The notes: generated by a model not told the origin, from the letters alone. Shown: positions 7,721-15,890, counted from the stretch's first letter. The stretch is 30,682 nt of DNA from Streptomyces showdoensis (GCF_039535475.1 NZ_BAAAXG010000005.1:1-30682), one strand, 5' to 3'. Made by a program: numbers and translations.

Positions 7721-8346
7721 CGTGCCGCCGCCAGGGCGGTCGTGAGTCGCCGGTGGCACGTGGCGAACCGCCCGTGCGGCGCCAGGGCGGCCACCTCCGC
7801 GGCGTCGGCCGCGGTGTCCACGTCCCGGAGCCGTGGGAGCAGCGCGGTGCGCAGCCCGGCCGCCCGGAGCCTCCCGTACTGGACCTCGCCGGTCTCGGGC
7901 CTGGACATGGGCACGCCGAGCAGGAGCTCGGGGTCCGGTTCCGCCAGGCCCAGGGCCCAGAACCCACCGTCTTCGGCGGGACCGAACCAGGCCTCGCACG
8001 TGTCGAAGCGCAGGGCGGGCGCCAGCAGCCCGGGGGTGACCTGAGGAGTGTCCATGCCGATCAGCAGGGCCGGTCCGGGGCAGGCGGCGAACGCGGCCGC
8101 GATCCTCTCGTCGAGGCGCCCGCCGGACTGGGGCACGACGTCGAAGCCGGGTGGCAGCCACGGTCCGGGGGCCCCGTCCAGGACCAGCACGTGCCGGTCC
8201 GCGGGGGTGGCCGCCACCGCGGCCAGGGTGTCGGCGAGCGCCGCCTCGGCCAGGGCCGCCGCCTCGTGGGCGGTGAACGGTGGGGTGAGGCGGGTCTTGA
8301 CGCGGCCCGCCACGGGTTCCTTGGCGATCACGAGGAGGCTGGTCAT
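7717..8346 (-). CDS. TIGR04282/DUF2064 family glycosyltransferase-like protein
   Basis: A 209-residue product. The N-terminus MTSLLVIAKEPVAGRVKTRL, followed by TPP, is the nucleotide-sugar-binding signature of the DUF2064 family, a nucleotidyltransferase-like GT-A fold. LLIGMDTPQVTPGLL supplies the acidic metal-binding segment, and WFGPAEDGGFWALGL is the conserved late motif. TIGR04282 members are named after arsenosugar biosynthesis in other bacteria, but no other arsenic-sugar gene is visible here, so that pathway should not be assumed. The ATG at 8346 overlaps the family 2 glycosyltransferase stop; its own stop overlaps the methyltransferase start. DUF2064 and a family 2 transferase are often adjacent, which supports a shared pathway. 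Confidence 0.9.
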   Translation of the reverse strand: MTSLLVIAKEPVAGRVKTRLTPPFTAHEAAALAEAALADTLAAVAATPADRHVLVLDGAPGPWLPPGFDVVPQSGGRLDERIAAAFAACPGPALLIGMDTPQVTPGLLAPALRFDTCEAWFGPAEDGGFWALGLAEPDPELLLGVPMSRPETGEVQYGRLRAAGLRTALLPRLRDVDTAADAAEVAALAPHGRFATCHRRLTTALAAAR

Positions 8347-9038
8347 CGCGCGCTCCCGAGGGCCGGTGCGGCGTACGGGGCCTCCGCGAGCACGGCCCGC
8401 ATGTCGCGGACCGCGTGCCAGGTCCCCCGCCAGGTGCCGGTGACCTTGGACCTGCCCGCTCGCGGCAGGTAGGGGACGTCCTCCTCCCGTACCCGCCAGC
8501 CGGCGTCCGCGGCCCGGACGACCATCTGCAGCGGATAGCCCGAGCGCCGGTCGGTCAGCCCCAGGCCGAGCAGCGGCTCGCGGCGCATCGCGCGGAGGGG
8601 CCCGAGGTCGTGCAGCCGCAGCCCGGTGCGTCGGCGCAGCATCCGCGAGAGCGCGGCGTTGCCGGCGCGGGCGTGCGCCGGCCAGCTCCCCCTGCTCTGC
8701 GGCCGGCGGCGCCCCAGCACCAGGTCGGCCCGGCCGGCCGCGACGGTGCGGACGAACCCGGCCAGCAGTCCGGGGTCCAGCGAGGCGTCGCAGTCGCAGA
8801 AACAGAGGTACTCGGCGTCCGAGGCCATGGCGCCGGCGTGGCAGGCGGCTCCGAAGCCCCGCCGGGACTCGGTGACGACGGTGGCCCCGAGCGAGCGGGC
8901 GATGTCGGCGGACCCGTCGGTGGATCCGTTGTCCACGACCAGGGCCCGCCAGCCGGCGGGAACGCGGGCGAGGACCCAGGGCAGGGCCTCGGCCTCGTCG
9001 AGACAGGGAAGGACGACGTCCACGGTGTGTTCGGTCAC
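8343..9038 (-). CDS. Family 2 glycosyltransferase (dolichol-phosphate-mannose-synthase-like)
   Basis: A 231-residue cytosolic GT-A protein. VDVVLPCLDEAEALPWVL opens the fold, VVDNGSTDGSADIA binds nucleotide, and DCD at residues 82-84 (YLCFCDCDASLDPG) is the metal-binding acidic motif. LGRRRPQSRGSW and DLGPLRAMRREPLL are typical of polyprenyl-phosphate-directed members. No membrane spans follow, unlike longer homologues. I chose the GTG at 9038; another GTG nine bases upstream is possible, and neither has a strong ribosome-binding site. It is the first gene of a six-gene minus-strand operon and diverges from the response-regulator gene across 124 bases. Confidence 0.88.
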   Translation of the reverse strand: MTEHTVDVVLPCLDEAEALPWVLARVPAGWRALVVDNGSTDGSADIARSLGATVVTESRRGFGAACHAGAMASDAEYLCFCDCDASLDPGLLAGFVRTVAAGRADLVLGRRRPQSRGSWPAHARAGNAALSRMLRRRTGLRLHDLGPLRAMRREPLLGLGLTDRRSGYPLQMVVRAADAGWRVREEDVPYLPRAGRSKVTGTWRGTWHAVRDMRAVLAEAPYAAPALGSAR

Positions 9039-9162
9039 GACTGCCACCGTAGGAACTCTCGCCGGACATAGCGGACACCGACTCCTTACGAAACGCGGAC
9101 GTCGGTCGTTCGGGGCAGCCGGCGGGCGGACGGGGGCGGGCGTGCGGTGCGACTCTTGCGGC
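9039..9162. promoter_or_regulatory. Divergent intergenic region, glycosyltransferase operon / response regulator
   Basis: These 124 bases must hold the promoters for the six-gene operon leftwards and the two-component system rightwards. I see no confident -35/-10 pair and no CCATCC-type sigma site. Neither start has a good ribosome-binding site, so leaderless or short-leader transcripts are possible. Control of the operon by the adjacent regulator is inferred from position only. Confidence 0.4.
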
Positions 9163-10032
9163 ATGAGCGCGACCCCGTCCCCGACCCCGGCCCCGGCCCC
9201 AGCCCCGCAGCCGTCTTCGGCCCCGACCCCGTCCCCGCCGCCGGCCTCGGCCCCGCCGGCCCCGTCCCCGTCTCCGCTCCCGTCCCCGACTCCGTCCCCG
9301 GTGCCGGCGCCGTCTCCGACTCCGCCGCCCGCCCGGATCCTCGTCGTCGACGACGACCCGACCGTCGCCGAGGTCGTCACCGGATACCTGCACCGGGCCG
9401 GCCACGCCGTCGAGCATGCCGCCGACGGCGCTGCCGCCCTCCGGTGCGCCACCAGGAACCCGCCCGACCTGGTGGTCCTCGACCTCATGCTGCCCGGCAT
9501 CGACGGCCTGGAGGTGTGCCGGCGGCTGCGGGCCGAACGCCCGGTGCCGGTGATCATGCTGACGGCGCGCGGGGACGAGGACGACCGGATCGCGGGCCTG
9601 GAGCTGGGCGCGGACGACTACGTCACCAAGCCGTTCAGCCCCCGCGAACTGGTCCTGCGCGTCGAGTCCGTGCTGCGCCGCAGCCGCACCGCGCCCCCAG
9701 CCCCGCTCGGGCCGGCCGTGCTGCGCGCCGCCGGGATCCACGTGGACCCCGCGACGCGCCGGGCCACCAAGGACGGCCGCGACCTCTCCCTCACCCTGCG
9801 GGAGTTCGACCTCCTCGCCCACTTCCTCGCCCACCCCGGCCGGGCGCACGCGCGCGAGCGGCTGATGCGGGACGTGTGGGGCTGGGAGTTCGGCGACCTG
9901 TCCACCGTCACCGTCCACGTGCGCCGACTGCGCGCCAAGATCGAGGACGACCCGGCCTCGCCCCGTCTCATCCAGACGGTCTGGGGCGTCGGCTACCGCT
10001 TCGATCCGGCCGGGCCGGAGGCGGGCGCATGA
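9163..10032 (+). CDS. OmpR/PhoB-type response regulator with proline-rich N-terminal extension
   Basis: A 289-residue product if the ATG at 9163 is used. Residues ~58-175 are a receiver domain: the acidic triad is at D63-D65, the phospho-acceptor Asp107 is in VVLDLMLPG, with MLTARG and the conserved Lys in YVTKPFSP. A winged-helix DNA-binding domain follows (LTLREFDLLAHFLAHPGRAHAR, TVTVHVRRLRAKIEDD, VWGVGYRF). The first ~57 residues are nearly all Pro, Ala, Ser and Thr, which is unusual for this family. An in-frame GTG at 9301 (residue 47) would give a normal length, but neither start has a clear ribosome-binding site. The stop overlaps the kinase start by four bases. Likely targets are the divergent operon or its own promoter, by position only. 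Confidence 0.88.
   Translation: MSATPSPTPAPAPAPQPSSAPTPSPPPASAPPAPSPSPLPSPTPSPVPAPSPTPPPARILVVDDDPTVAEVVTGYLHRAGHAVEHAADGAAALRCATRNPPDLVVLDLMLPGIDGLEVCRRLRAERPVPVIMLTARGDEDDRIAGLELGADDYVTKPFSPRELVLRVESVLRRSRTAPPAPLGPAVLRAAGIHVDPATRRATKDGRDLSLTLREFDLLAHFLAHPGRAHARERLMRDVWGWEFGDLSTVTVHVRRLRAKIEDDPASPRLIQTVWGVGYRFDPAGPEAGA
9170..9336 (+). repeat. CCCCGTCCCCGAC-like low-complexity tract
   Basis: Short C-rich units with period near six (CCCCGT / CCCCGG / CCCCGA) encode the Pro/Ala/Ser/Thr stretch at the N-terminus of the response regulator. Such tracts change length easily by slippage. Confidence 0.65.
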
Positions 10033-11147
10033 AGGACGTCCTGCTGATCGCGGCCTTCGCCCTGGCGGGCGCGGTGTGCGCAGGTGCGGCCGGGGCGGTC
10101 GCGCTGCGGCTGCTGCGGCACCGGTCGGTCGCCGTCTCCCTGACCGTCGTCGCCGCGGTCACGGTCACCGCGATGCTCGCCGGCACGCTCGCCGTGGCCT
10201 GGGCGATGTTCCTGTCCCCGCACGACCTGAGCGTGGTCACGCTCGTGGTCGCCATGGCGGCCGTGGTCTCGCTGGCCACGGCGCTGGCGCTCGGGCGGTG
10301 GGTCGTGGCCCGTGGCCGCGACCTCGCCCTCGCGGCGCGCGAGTTCGGCGAGGGCGGCAGTTTCTCGGCGCCTGCCGGCAGGGCCACCGCGGAGCTGGCC
10401 GCGGTCACCCGCGAACTCGCCACGACCAGTGCCCGGCTGGCCGCCTCGCGCGAACGCGAACGGGCCCTGGAGGCGTCCCGCCGCGAGCTCGTCGCCTGGA
10501 TCTCGCACGATCTGCGGACGCCGCTCGCCGGGCTGCGGGCCATGGCGGAGGCCCTGGAGGACGGCGTGGCCGCCGAGCCCGCCCGCTACCACCGCCGGAT
10601 CCGTACCGAGGTCGAACGCCTCGACGCGATGGTCGGCGACCTCTTCGAGCTCTCCCGCATCCACGCCGGCGCCCTCGAACTGGTGCCGTGCCGCCTCTCC
10701 CTGCGGGACCTGGCGGCCGACGCGCTCCTGGGCGCCGATCCGCTGGCCCGCGAGCGCGGCGTGCGCCTCCACGGGGACGACATCGCGCACGCGCCGGTCG
10801 ACGTGGACGGCAAGGAGATGACCCGCGTCCTGGCGAACCTCCTCGTCAACGCCATCCGCCACACCCCGGCCGACGGCACCGTCGCCGTGCGCGTCGACCG
10901 GCGCGCGGACACCGCCGTGCTCTCCGTCACGGACGGCTGCGGCGGGATCCCCGAGGAGGACCTGCCGAAGGTCTTCGACACCGGCTGGCGCGGCAACCCG
11001 GCCCGTACCCCACCCGCCGGCGCCGGACTCGGACTCGCGATCGTACGGGGCATCGTCGAGGCCCACGCCGGGCGGGCGCGGGTGCACAACGTGCCGGGCG
11101 GCTGCCGCTTCGAGGTGACCCTGCCGCTCGCACGTGCGCAGGCGTGA
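10029..11147 (+). CDS. Membrane sensor histidine kinase, partner of the preceding regulator
   Basis: A 372-residue product. Three hydrophobic segments (~4-27, ~35-60, ~68-90) with very short loops leave almost no extracellular sensor domain, so it probably senses within the membrane. A HAMP-like linker and coiled-coil region (~90-150) lead to the dimerisation helix with phospho-acceptor His160 in WISHDLRTPLAGL. The ATP-binding domain shows the N box (NLLVNAIRHTP), G1 (DGCGGIP), the F box (VFDTGWRG) and G2 (GAGLGLAIVRGIVEAHAG). The ATG at 10029 overlaps the regulator stop, so the pair is translationally coupled. The stimulus is unknown. The neighbouring envelope glycosylation and redox genes make cell-envelope sensing a reasonable guess. 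Confidence 0.92.
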   Translation: MKDVLLIAAFALAGAVCAGAAGAVALRLLRHRSVAVSLTVVAAVTVTAMLAGTLAVAWAMFLSPHDLSVVTLVVAMAAVVSLATALALGRWVVARGRDLALAAREFGEGGSFSAPAGRATAELAAVTRELATTSARLAASRERERALEASRRELVAWISHDLRTPLAGLRAMAEALEDGVAAEPARYHRRIRTEVERLDAMVGDLFELSRIHAGALELVPCRLSLRDLAADALLGADPLARERGVRLHGDDIAHAPVDVDGKEMTRVLANLLVNAIRHTPADGTVAVRVDRRADTAVLSVTDGCGGIPEEDLPKVFDTGWRGNPARTPPAGAGLGLAIVRGIVEAHAGRARVHNVPGGCRFEVTLPLARAQA

Positions 11148-11185
11148 CGGCGGCGTGGGCCGTGTCTTCCGGACCGGGACGGCTC

Positions 11186-11212
11186 GGCCCGCGGCGCCGG
11201 GCGTCGCGGGCC
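11186..11212. terminator. Hairpin between convergent kinase and epimerase genes
   Basis: An 8-bp perfect GC stem (11186-11193 with 11205-11212) with an 11-nt loop lies in the 85-base gap between two convergent stop codons, where a bidirectional terminator is expected. Confidence 0.5.
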
Positions 11213-11232
11213 CGCCATGATCCGGACGCGAC

Positions 11233-12294
11233 CTAGACCACCCCGGCCGACGCCCGCTGCCCCGCTCGGGCGAACTCGGCCACGCCCTCGGCGAACCCCA
11301 CGGTGGGACGCCAGCCGAACACGCGCCGCAGACGGGACGAGTCCGCGGTGATGTGCCGGACGTCGCCCAGCCGGAACTCCCCCGTCACCGCGGGCTGCGG
11401 GCCGCCGTGCTCGGTGGCGAGGGCCGCGGCCATCTCGCCCACGGTGCGGGGTTCTCCGCTGCCCACGTTGTACGCCGTGTGGTGACCGGCCGGCAGTTCC
11501 CCGATGCCCGCCAGGACCGTGGCGTTGGCGCCGGCGACGTCGCGTACGTGGACGAAGTCCCGCCGTTGCGCGCCGTCCTCGAACACCCGGGGCGCCTCGC
11601 CCCGGGCCAGCGCCGAGCGGAAGTACGAGGCCACGCCCGCGTACGGGGTGTCCCTCGGCATCCCCGGCCCGTAGACGTTGTGGTAGCGCAGCGACACCGC
11701 CGTGCCTCCGACGGACCGCGCCCAGGCGGCGGCCAGGTGCTCCTGTGCCAGCTTCGTCGTCGCGTACACGTTCCGCGGGTCCACCGGGTCGTCCTCCCCC
11801 ACGAGTCCCGGCAGGAGCCCGTCACCGCAGCGCGGGCACGTCGGCTCGAAGCGGCCCCGCTCCAGGTCGGCGACGGTCCGCGCGCCCGGTCGGACCGTGC
11901 CGTGCTCGCCGCACGCGTAGCGGCCCTCGCCGTACACCACCATCGATCCCGCCTGCACGAGCAGGCGCACCCCGGCCCCGGCCATGGCCGCGAGCAGGAC
12001 CGCGGTCCCCAGGTCGTTGCAGGCGACGTAGTCGGGCGCGTCGGCGAAGTCCTTGCCCAGGCCGACCATGGCCGCCTGGTGACAGACCGCGTCCACGCCC
12101 CGCAGGACGCGCCGGACGGCCTCGGCGTCGCGGACGTCACCCCGTACGAACTCGACGTCGGGGATGTCCGGCACCTGCGGATGGGCGGCCGCCAGCAGTG
12201 CGTCGAGCACCACCGGCGTGTGTCCCTCGGCCTCCAGAGCGGAGACCACCTGTGAGCCGATGAACCCGGCTCCTCCTGTGACGAGTACGCGCAT
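11233..12294 (-). CDS. NAD-dependent nucleotide-sugar epimerase/dehydratase (extended SDR) with Cys insertion
   Basis: A 353-residue extended short-chain dehydrogenase. The N-terminus MRVLVTGGAGFIGS holds the GxxGxxG dinucleotide-binding loop. The catalytic elements are GSMVVYGEG and YATTK (Tyr177, Lys181). Between them is an insertion with Cys128, His131, Cys153 and Cys156 (ACGEH and CPRCG), which looks like a small zinc site. I associate that insertion with proteins annotated as dTDP-L-rhamnose 4-epimerases, but this specificity is not proven by the sequence. The C-terminal substrate domain has YHNVYGPGM and RDFVHVRDVAGAN. It is cytosolic, lies 64 bases below the cytochrome b gene on the same strand, and could supply an activated sugar to the glycosyltransferases nearby. 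Confidence 0.9.
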   Translation of the reverse strand: MRVLVTGGAGFIGSQVVSALEAEGHTPVVLDALLAAAHPQVPDIPDVEFVRGDVRDAEAVRRVLRGVDAVCHQAAMVGLGKDFADAPDYVACNDLGTAVLLAAMAGAGVRLLVQAGSMVVYGEGRYACGEHGTVRPGARTVADLERGRFEPTCPRCGDGLLPGLVGEDDPVDPRNVYATTKLAQEHLAAAWARSVGGTAVSLRYHNVYGPGMPRDTPYAGVASYFRSALARGEAPRVFEDGAQRRDFVHVRDVAGANATVLAGIGELPAGHHTAYNVGSGEPRTVGEMAAALATEHGGPQPAVTGEFRLGDVRHITADSSRLRRVFGWRPTVGFAEGVAEFARAGQRASAGVV

Positions 12295-12358
12295 GTCCGG
12301 CAGGCTACGGATTCCTCCCCCGTGGTGACCGTTCCCGCACCGGGCCGTAAGGCTTTCG

Positions 12359-13046
<688 letters not shown>

Positions 13047-13063
<17 letters not shown>

Positions 13064-13760
13064 CGTCACGTCCGTTCGACCTTCCGACCCAGGCGTCCGT
13101 GTCGTAGCCGCGTTCCTCCCAGTATCCGGGCCGGACCGTGTCGGTGACAGTGATTCCGGAAAGCCACTTGGCCGACTTGTAGAAGTACATCGGTGCGACG
13201 TAGAGGCGGGCGGGGCCGCCGTGGGCGTGCGAGAGCGGCTCGTCGCGCAGCTTCAGGGCGACGAGCACGTCGTCCCGCCGGGCCTGGTCCAGGGTGAGGC
13301 TCTCGGTGTAGGCGCCGTCGAAGCACCGGAACCGGACCGCTCGTGCCCCGGGCCGTACCCCCGCCCTCGCGAGGAGGTGGGCGAGCGGGACGCCCTCGAA
13401 GGGGGTGCGGGGCACGCGCCAGCCGGTCACGCACTGCACGTCGTGCACGATCCTGCGCTGCGGCATCGCCTGGAGGTCCGCCAGCCGGTACGCGGCGGGG
13501 CGCTCCACCATTCCGTCGACCGTCAGTGTGTACGTCTCCGGGCCCCGTTCCGGGACGGACGAGGTCACGGAGTAGTACCGGAATCCGCCGGACCCGGGCA
13601 GTGCGGCCGCGAGCCCGGTGGGGTCCCGGCTCACCACCGCCTCCTGGGCGCGTTGCAGCCGGGGGCCCGCCAGGACGCCCACCGCGCCGAGGCCGAGGAG
13701 CCCCAGCACGACGCGGCGTCCGACCGGGGCGCCGCGGGTCTCGTCGTCGTCTTCGTCCAT
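13047..13760 (-). CDS. Sulfite-oxidase-fold molybdopterin oxidoreductase, membrane-anchored or Tat-exported
   Basis: A 237-residue product. An acidic N-terminus is followed by GRRVVLGLLGLGAVGVLAGP (~14-33), a twin-arginine-type signal or anchor. The catalytic domain shows HDVQCVTGWRVPRTPFEGVPL, with Cys110 at the molybdenum-ligand position, then VRFRCFDGAYTESL, ALKLRDEPLSHAHGGPARLY, and YFYKSAKWLSGITVTD. These match the YedY/MsrP-like sulfite-oxidase fold without the dimerisation domain of true sulfite oxidases. The substrate is unknown; MsrP-type repair of oxidised methionine is one possibility. I chose the ATG at 13760, since the upstream extension is low-complexity. It overlaps the cytochrome b gene and is read in the same direction as sigma/anti-sigma, 227 bases below them. 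Confidence 0.9.
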
Positions 13761-13853
13761 GGCGCCGATTCGACCAGGCGGTGACGCCGGTGACCAGGGC
13801 GGACGCTCGCCCGTCAGGGTTTCGTCATCTTTCGCCCCGCCGGGCCCCGCCCC

Positions 13854-13904
13854 GGTGCGGTGCACGGGTCGGTGCGGTGCGCGGGTCGGTGCGGTGCGCG
13901 GGTC
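13854..13904. repeat. Three tandem 17-bp repeats
   Basis: The unit GGTGCGGTGCGCGGGTC occurs at 13854-13870 (one mismatch), 13871-13887 and 13888-13904, followed by a degenerate partial copy. It lies in the 227-base gap between the anti-sigma gene and the sulfite-oxidase-like gene. Confidence 0.9.
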
Positions 13905-13987
13905 GGTCGCGGGCACCGGGAAGGCCGCGGCGCTCTGCGCGGTGGTCAGGCCGCCGACCGCGCGCAGGGTCAGCGCGCGGGCGGGCG

Positions 13988-14764
13988 TCAGGCGGGCAGG
14001 GCCAGCAGGAGCAGGGGCTGCGTCGTGGGCTGGGCGGATCCCCCGGCGGGTTCGAGGGTGAGCCCTACGGCGGTGGCGTCGGCGGGGTCGCCGGCGAGGG
14101 GGACGGTGCCGTCGGCGCGGATGAATCCGGCCGGTCGCATGGTGCCGTCCTGGTCGAGCCAGAGCTGGTAGGTGCTTCCCTCGGCCGGGACGGGCAGACC
14201 CGCTGCCGTGAAGACGGCCTTGTTCTGCCGGTCGGAGCTGACGACCGTGGTGAGCGCGCCGTTGGTGGCCAGGCCGTGCACGGTGCGGGCGTCCGGCGCG
14301 GCCAGCACGGCGCTGACGGCGTCGAGCTGCCGGGCGGTCTGCCGGGCCTGCTGCCGGGCGTCCTGGCTCTCCTGGTACTGCCAGGCGGCGAGGCCGGCGA
14401 AGGACACGGCGGCGGCCAGGCTGGCGGCCAGGGCGAGGGGGACGGCCTTGCGCCTCAGGGCGCGGGCGGAGCGCCGGGCCGGGCCGGCCGCGGGGGCCTG
14501 TGCCGGGTCGGTCGCGGGGAGCCGGGGCGGGAGCTGCCGCACGGCGTCGATGGCGTTCATGGTCCGCTGCTTGAGGGCGGGGGGCGGGTCCTGGGCGGTC
14601 GCCGCGGCCAGGCGGGCGGCGGTCGCCTCGAACTCGGCCACGTCCCTGCGGCAGTCCTCGCAGTACGGGAGGTGCGCGGCGAAGTCGTCGCGCTCGGCGG
14701 GGTCGAGGGCGTCGAGGGCGTAGGCGGCGGCGAGGGCGTGGAGGTCGGAGCGGTGCTGGTTCAT
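13988..14764 (-). CDS. rskA: RskA-type membrane anti-sigma factor
   Basis: A 258-residue product. The N-terminal zinc anti-sigma domain has LHALAAAYALDALDPAER and HLPYCEDC (His31-x3-Cys35-x2-Cys38), the classic sigma-binding ZAS motif. A basic linker precedes one transmembrane helix at ~108-127. The extracytoplasmic C-terminal domain (QYQESQDARQQA onwards; STYQLWLDQDGTMRPAGF; VGLTLEPAGGSAQPT) matches the RskA C-terminal domain. The protein should hold its sigma factor at the membrane until the signal-dependent release seen for M. tuberculosis RskA. The ATG overlaps the sigma stop by four bases, which fits stoichiometric co-translation. Confidence 0.92.
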   Translation of the reverse strand: MNQHRSDLHALAAAYALDALDPAERDDFAAHLPYCEDCRRDVAEFEATAARLAAATAQDPPPALKQRTMNAIDAVRQLPPRLPATDPAQAPAAGPARRSARALRRKAVPLALAASLAAAVSFAGLAAWQYQESQDARQQARQTARQLDAVSAVLAAPDARTVHGLATNGALTTVVSSDRQNKAVFTAAGLPVPAEGSTYQLWLDQDGTMRPAGFIRADGTVPLAGDPADATAVGLTLEPAGGSAQPTTQPLLLLALPA

Positions 14765-15417
14765 GTGGTCACCCCCATGCAGTCGCGGAGCCGGATGAGT
14801 CCGTCGCGCATGCGTGTCTTGATGGTGGGAAGCGGCGTGTGCAGGGTCTCGGCGACTTCACGGTAGGTGAGTCCCCCGTAATAGGCGAGTGTGACCGCCT
14901 GGCGCTGGAGTTCGGTCAGGCCGCGCAGACAGCGCCGTACCTGCTCGGACTCCAGGCGGGTCTCGACCTGCTCGGCGACCTCGTCGAAGGCGGTGGTGTG
15001 CTCGCGGGCCGCCTGCGCGTGTTCGCGGTCGGTGGCGGCCTGGGCGGAGCGGACCCGGTCCACGGCCCGGCGGTGGGCGATCGTCGCCGCCCACGCGGTG
15101 ACGGACCCGGCGGCGGGCTGGTAGCGGGCGGCCTGCCGCCACAGGTCGATCATGACCTCCTGGGTGACCTCCTCGGACTGGGCGCGATCGCGCACGACTC
15201 TGATCACGATGCCGAACACCGTCGGGGCGAGGGCGTCGTAGAGGGTGGCGAACGCCTGCTGGTCGCCCTGGGCGACCTTCCGCATCACCTCGTCGAGGGC
15301 ATGGCGCGGGGGCGGGCCGGGGGCGTCGAGGGGAACGGGGCGGTTCACCGGGCGGGCTCCGTGCATGGGGACCAGACGCAGCCGTCCGGGACGGCCGGCC
15401 GGGGGCGGGGTGTCCAT
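14761..15417 (-). CDS. sigK: SigK-like ECF RNA polymerase sigma factor
   Basis: A 218-residue ECF sigma factor with regions 2 and 4 only. Region 2 (~50-125) has AFATLYDALAPTVFGIVIRV, EEVTQEVMIDLWRQA (core binding) and WAATIAHRRAVDRVRS (-10 recognition). Region 4 (~165-213) has LTELQRQAVTLAYYGGLTY and the helix-turn-helix YREVAETLHTPLPTIKTRM (-35 recognition). The ATG at 15417 has AAGGA about ten bases upstream; a later ATG (residue 18) lacks one, so the longer form is preferred. Pairing with an RskA homologue and closeness to dipZ and an MPT83-like gene identify it as SigK-like. A CCATCC-type promoter 83 bases upstream, shared with dipZ and the lipoprotein gene, suggests it transcribes itself. 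Confidence 0.92.
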   Translation of the reverse strand: MDTPPPAGRPGRLRLVPMHGARPVNRPVPLDAPGPPPRHALDEVMRKVAQGDQQAFATLYDALAPTVFGIVIRVVRDRAQSEEVTQEVMIDLWRQAARYQPAAGSVTAWAATIAHRRAVDRVRSAQAATDREHAQAAREHTTAFDEVAEQVETRLESEQVRRCLRGLTELQRQAVTLAYYGGLTYREVAETLHTPLPTIKTRMRDGLIRLRDCMGVTT

Positions 15418-15499
15418 CGCATGCGGGTCCTTGGTCGGGGGCGGGGCCGGCCCGGGGACGTGGGCCGGTCGCAGGGCCGGAAGGCTGCCTGCACAGACC

Positions 15500-15526
15500 C
15501 TTCGTAGCGGACGGGCGTGCGGATGG
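15500..15526 (-). promoter_or_regulatory. SigK-type promoter of sigK-rskA
   Basis: Reading leftwards, CCATCC (15526-15521), a 15-nt spacer, then ACGAAG (15505-15500). It matches the dipZ and fasciclin promoters in both boxes and spacing, and TCCGCT just before the -10 box is shared with the fasciclin site. The start codon is 83 bases from the -10 box. This implies autoregulation. Confidence 0.78.
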
Positions 15527-15558
15527 GAGACGTTTCCGCCGTCGCCTCCGGCCTGCGC

Positions 15559-15574
15559 TCACTCGTACGAGTGA
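15559..15574. promoter_or_regulatory. 16-bp perfect palindrome, possible operator
   Basis: TCACTCGTACGAGTGA is a perfect inverted repeat with no spacer, 33 bases upstream of the sigK -35 box and ~317 bases upstream of the dipZ -35 box. Its size suits a dimeric transcription-factor site. The cognate regulator is unknown. Confidence 0.55.
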
Positions 15575-15789
15575 AAGGATGGCGGGCCGCCCGTCCGGAG
15601 GCCCGGTGACCCCGAACGGCACGGGAAGGAGCCGCTCCTGGCTCCTCCGCCGGCCCGCGCAGGACACGGGCGGAGCGCCCGGGCGGCGCGCGCCGCACGC
15701 AGAGCCGTGGTCCTGGGCGGGCCGCGTGCTCCCCGCGTGGCCCGGGCGCCGCTTCCGTAGCTTCCGCACCTCTCCGCCCCCTCGCACGG

Positions 15790-15852
15790 CACCAGACACC
15801 AGACACCCGGCATCCGGCATCCGGCACCCGGCACCCGGCACCCGACACCCGA
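15790..15852. repeat. Nine tandem heptamers, CACCCGG family
   Basis: Nine consecutive 7-bp units (CACCAGA x2, CACCCGG, CATCCGG x2, CACCCGG x2, CACCCGA x2), ending 38 bases upstream of the dipZ -35 box. A related heptamer array lies at 18643-18698. Confidence 0.9.
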
Positions 15853-15890
15853 CATCCCGGACTCGGGCTTCAGGCACGGCCCCTGCCGTG

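Noticed and set aside
7717..8346. Arsenosugar biosynthesis implied by the TIGR04282 family name
   Set aside because: No arsenic methylation, radical SAM or arsenic resistance genes are nearby. The family name alone is not evidence of that pathway.
13768..13794. Possible fourth SigK-type promoter before the sulfite-oxidase-like gene
   Set aside because: TCGAAT occurs 8 bases before the ATG, but the -35 position reads GTCACC, a poor match to CCATCC, and the spacing would leave no leader.
15790..15852. Heptamer array considered as a CRISPR-like repeat
   Set aside because: Units are 7 bp with no spacers and no cas genes are present.
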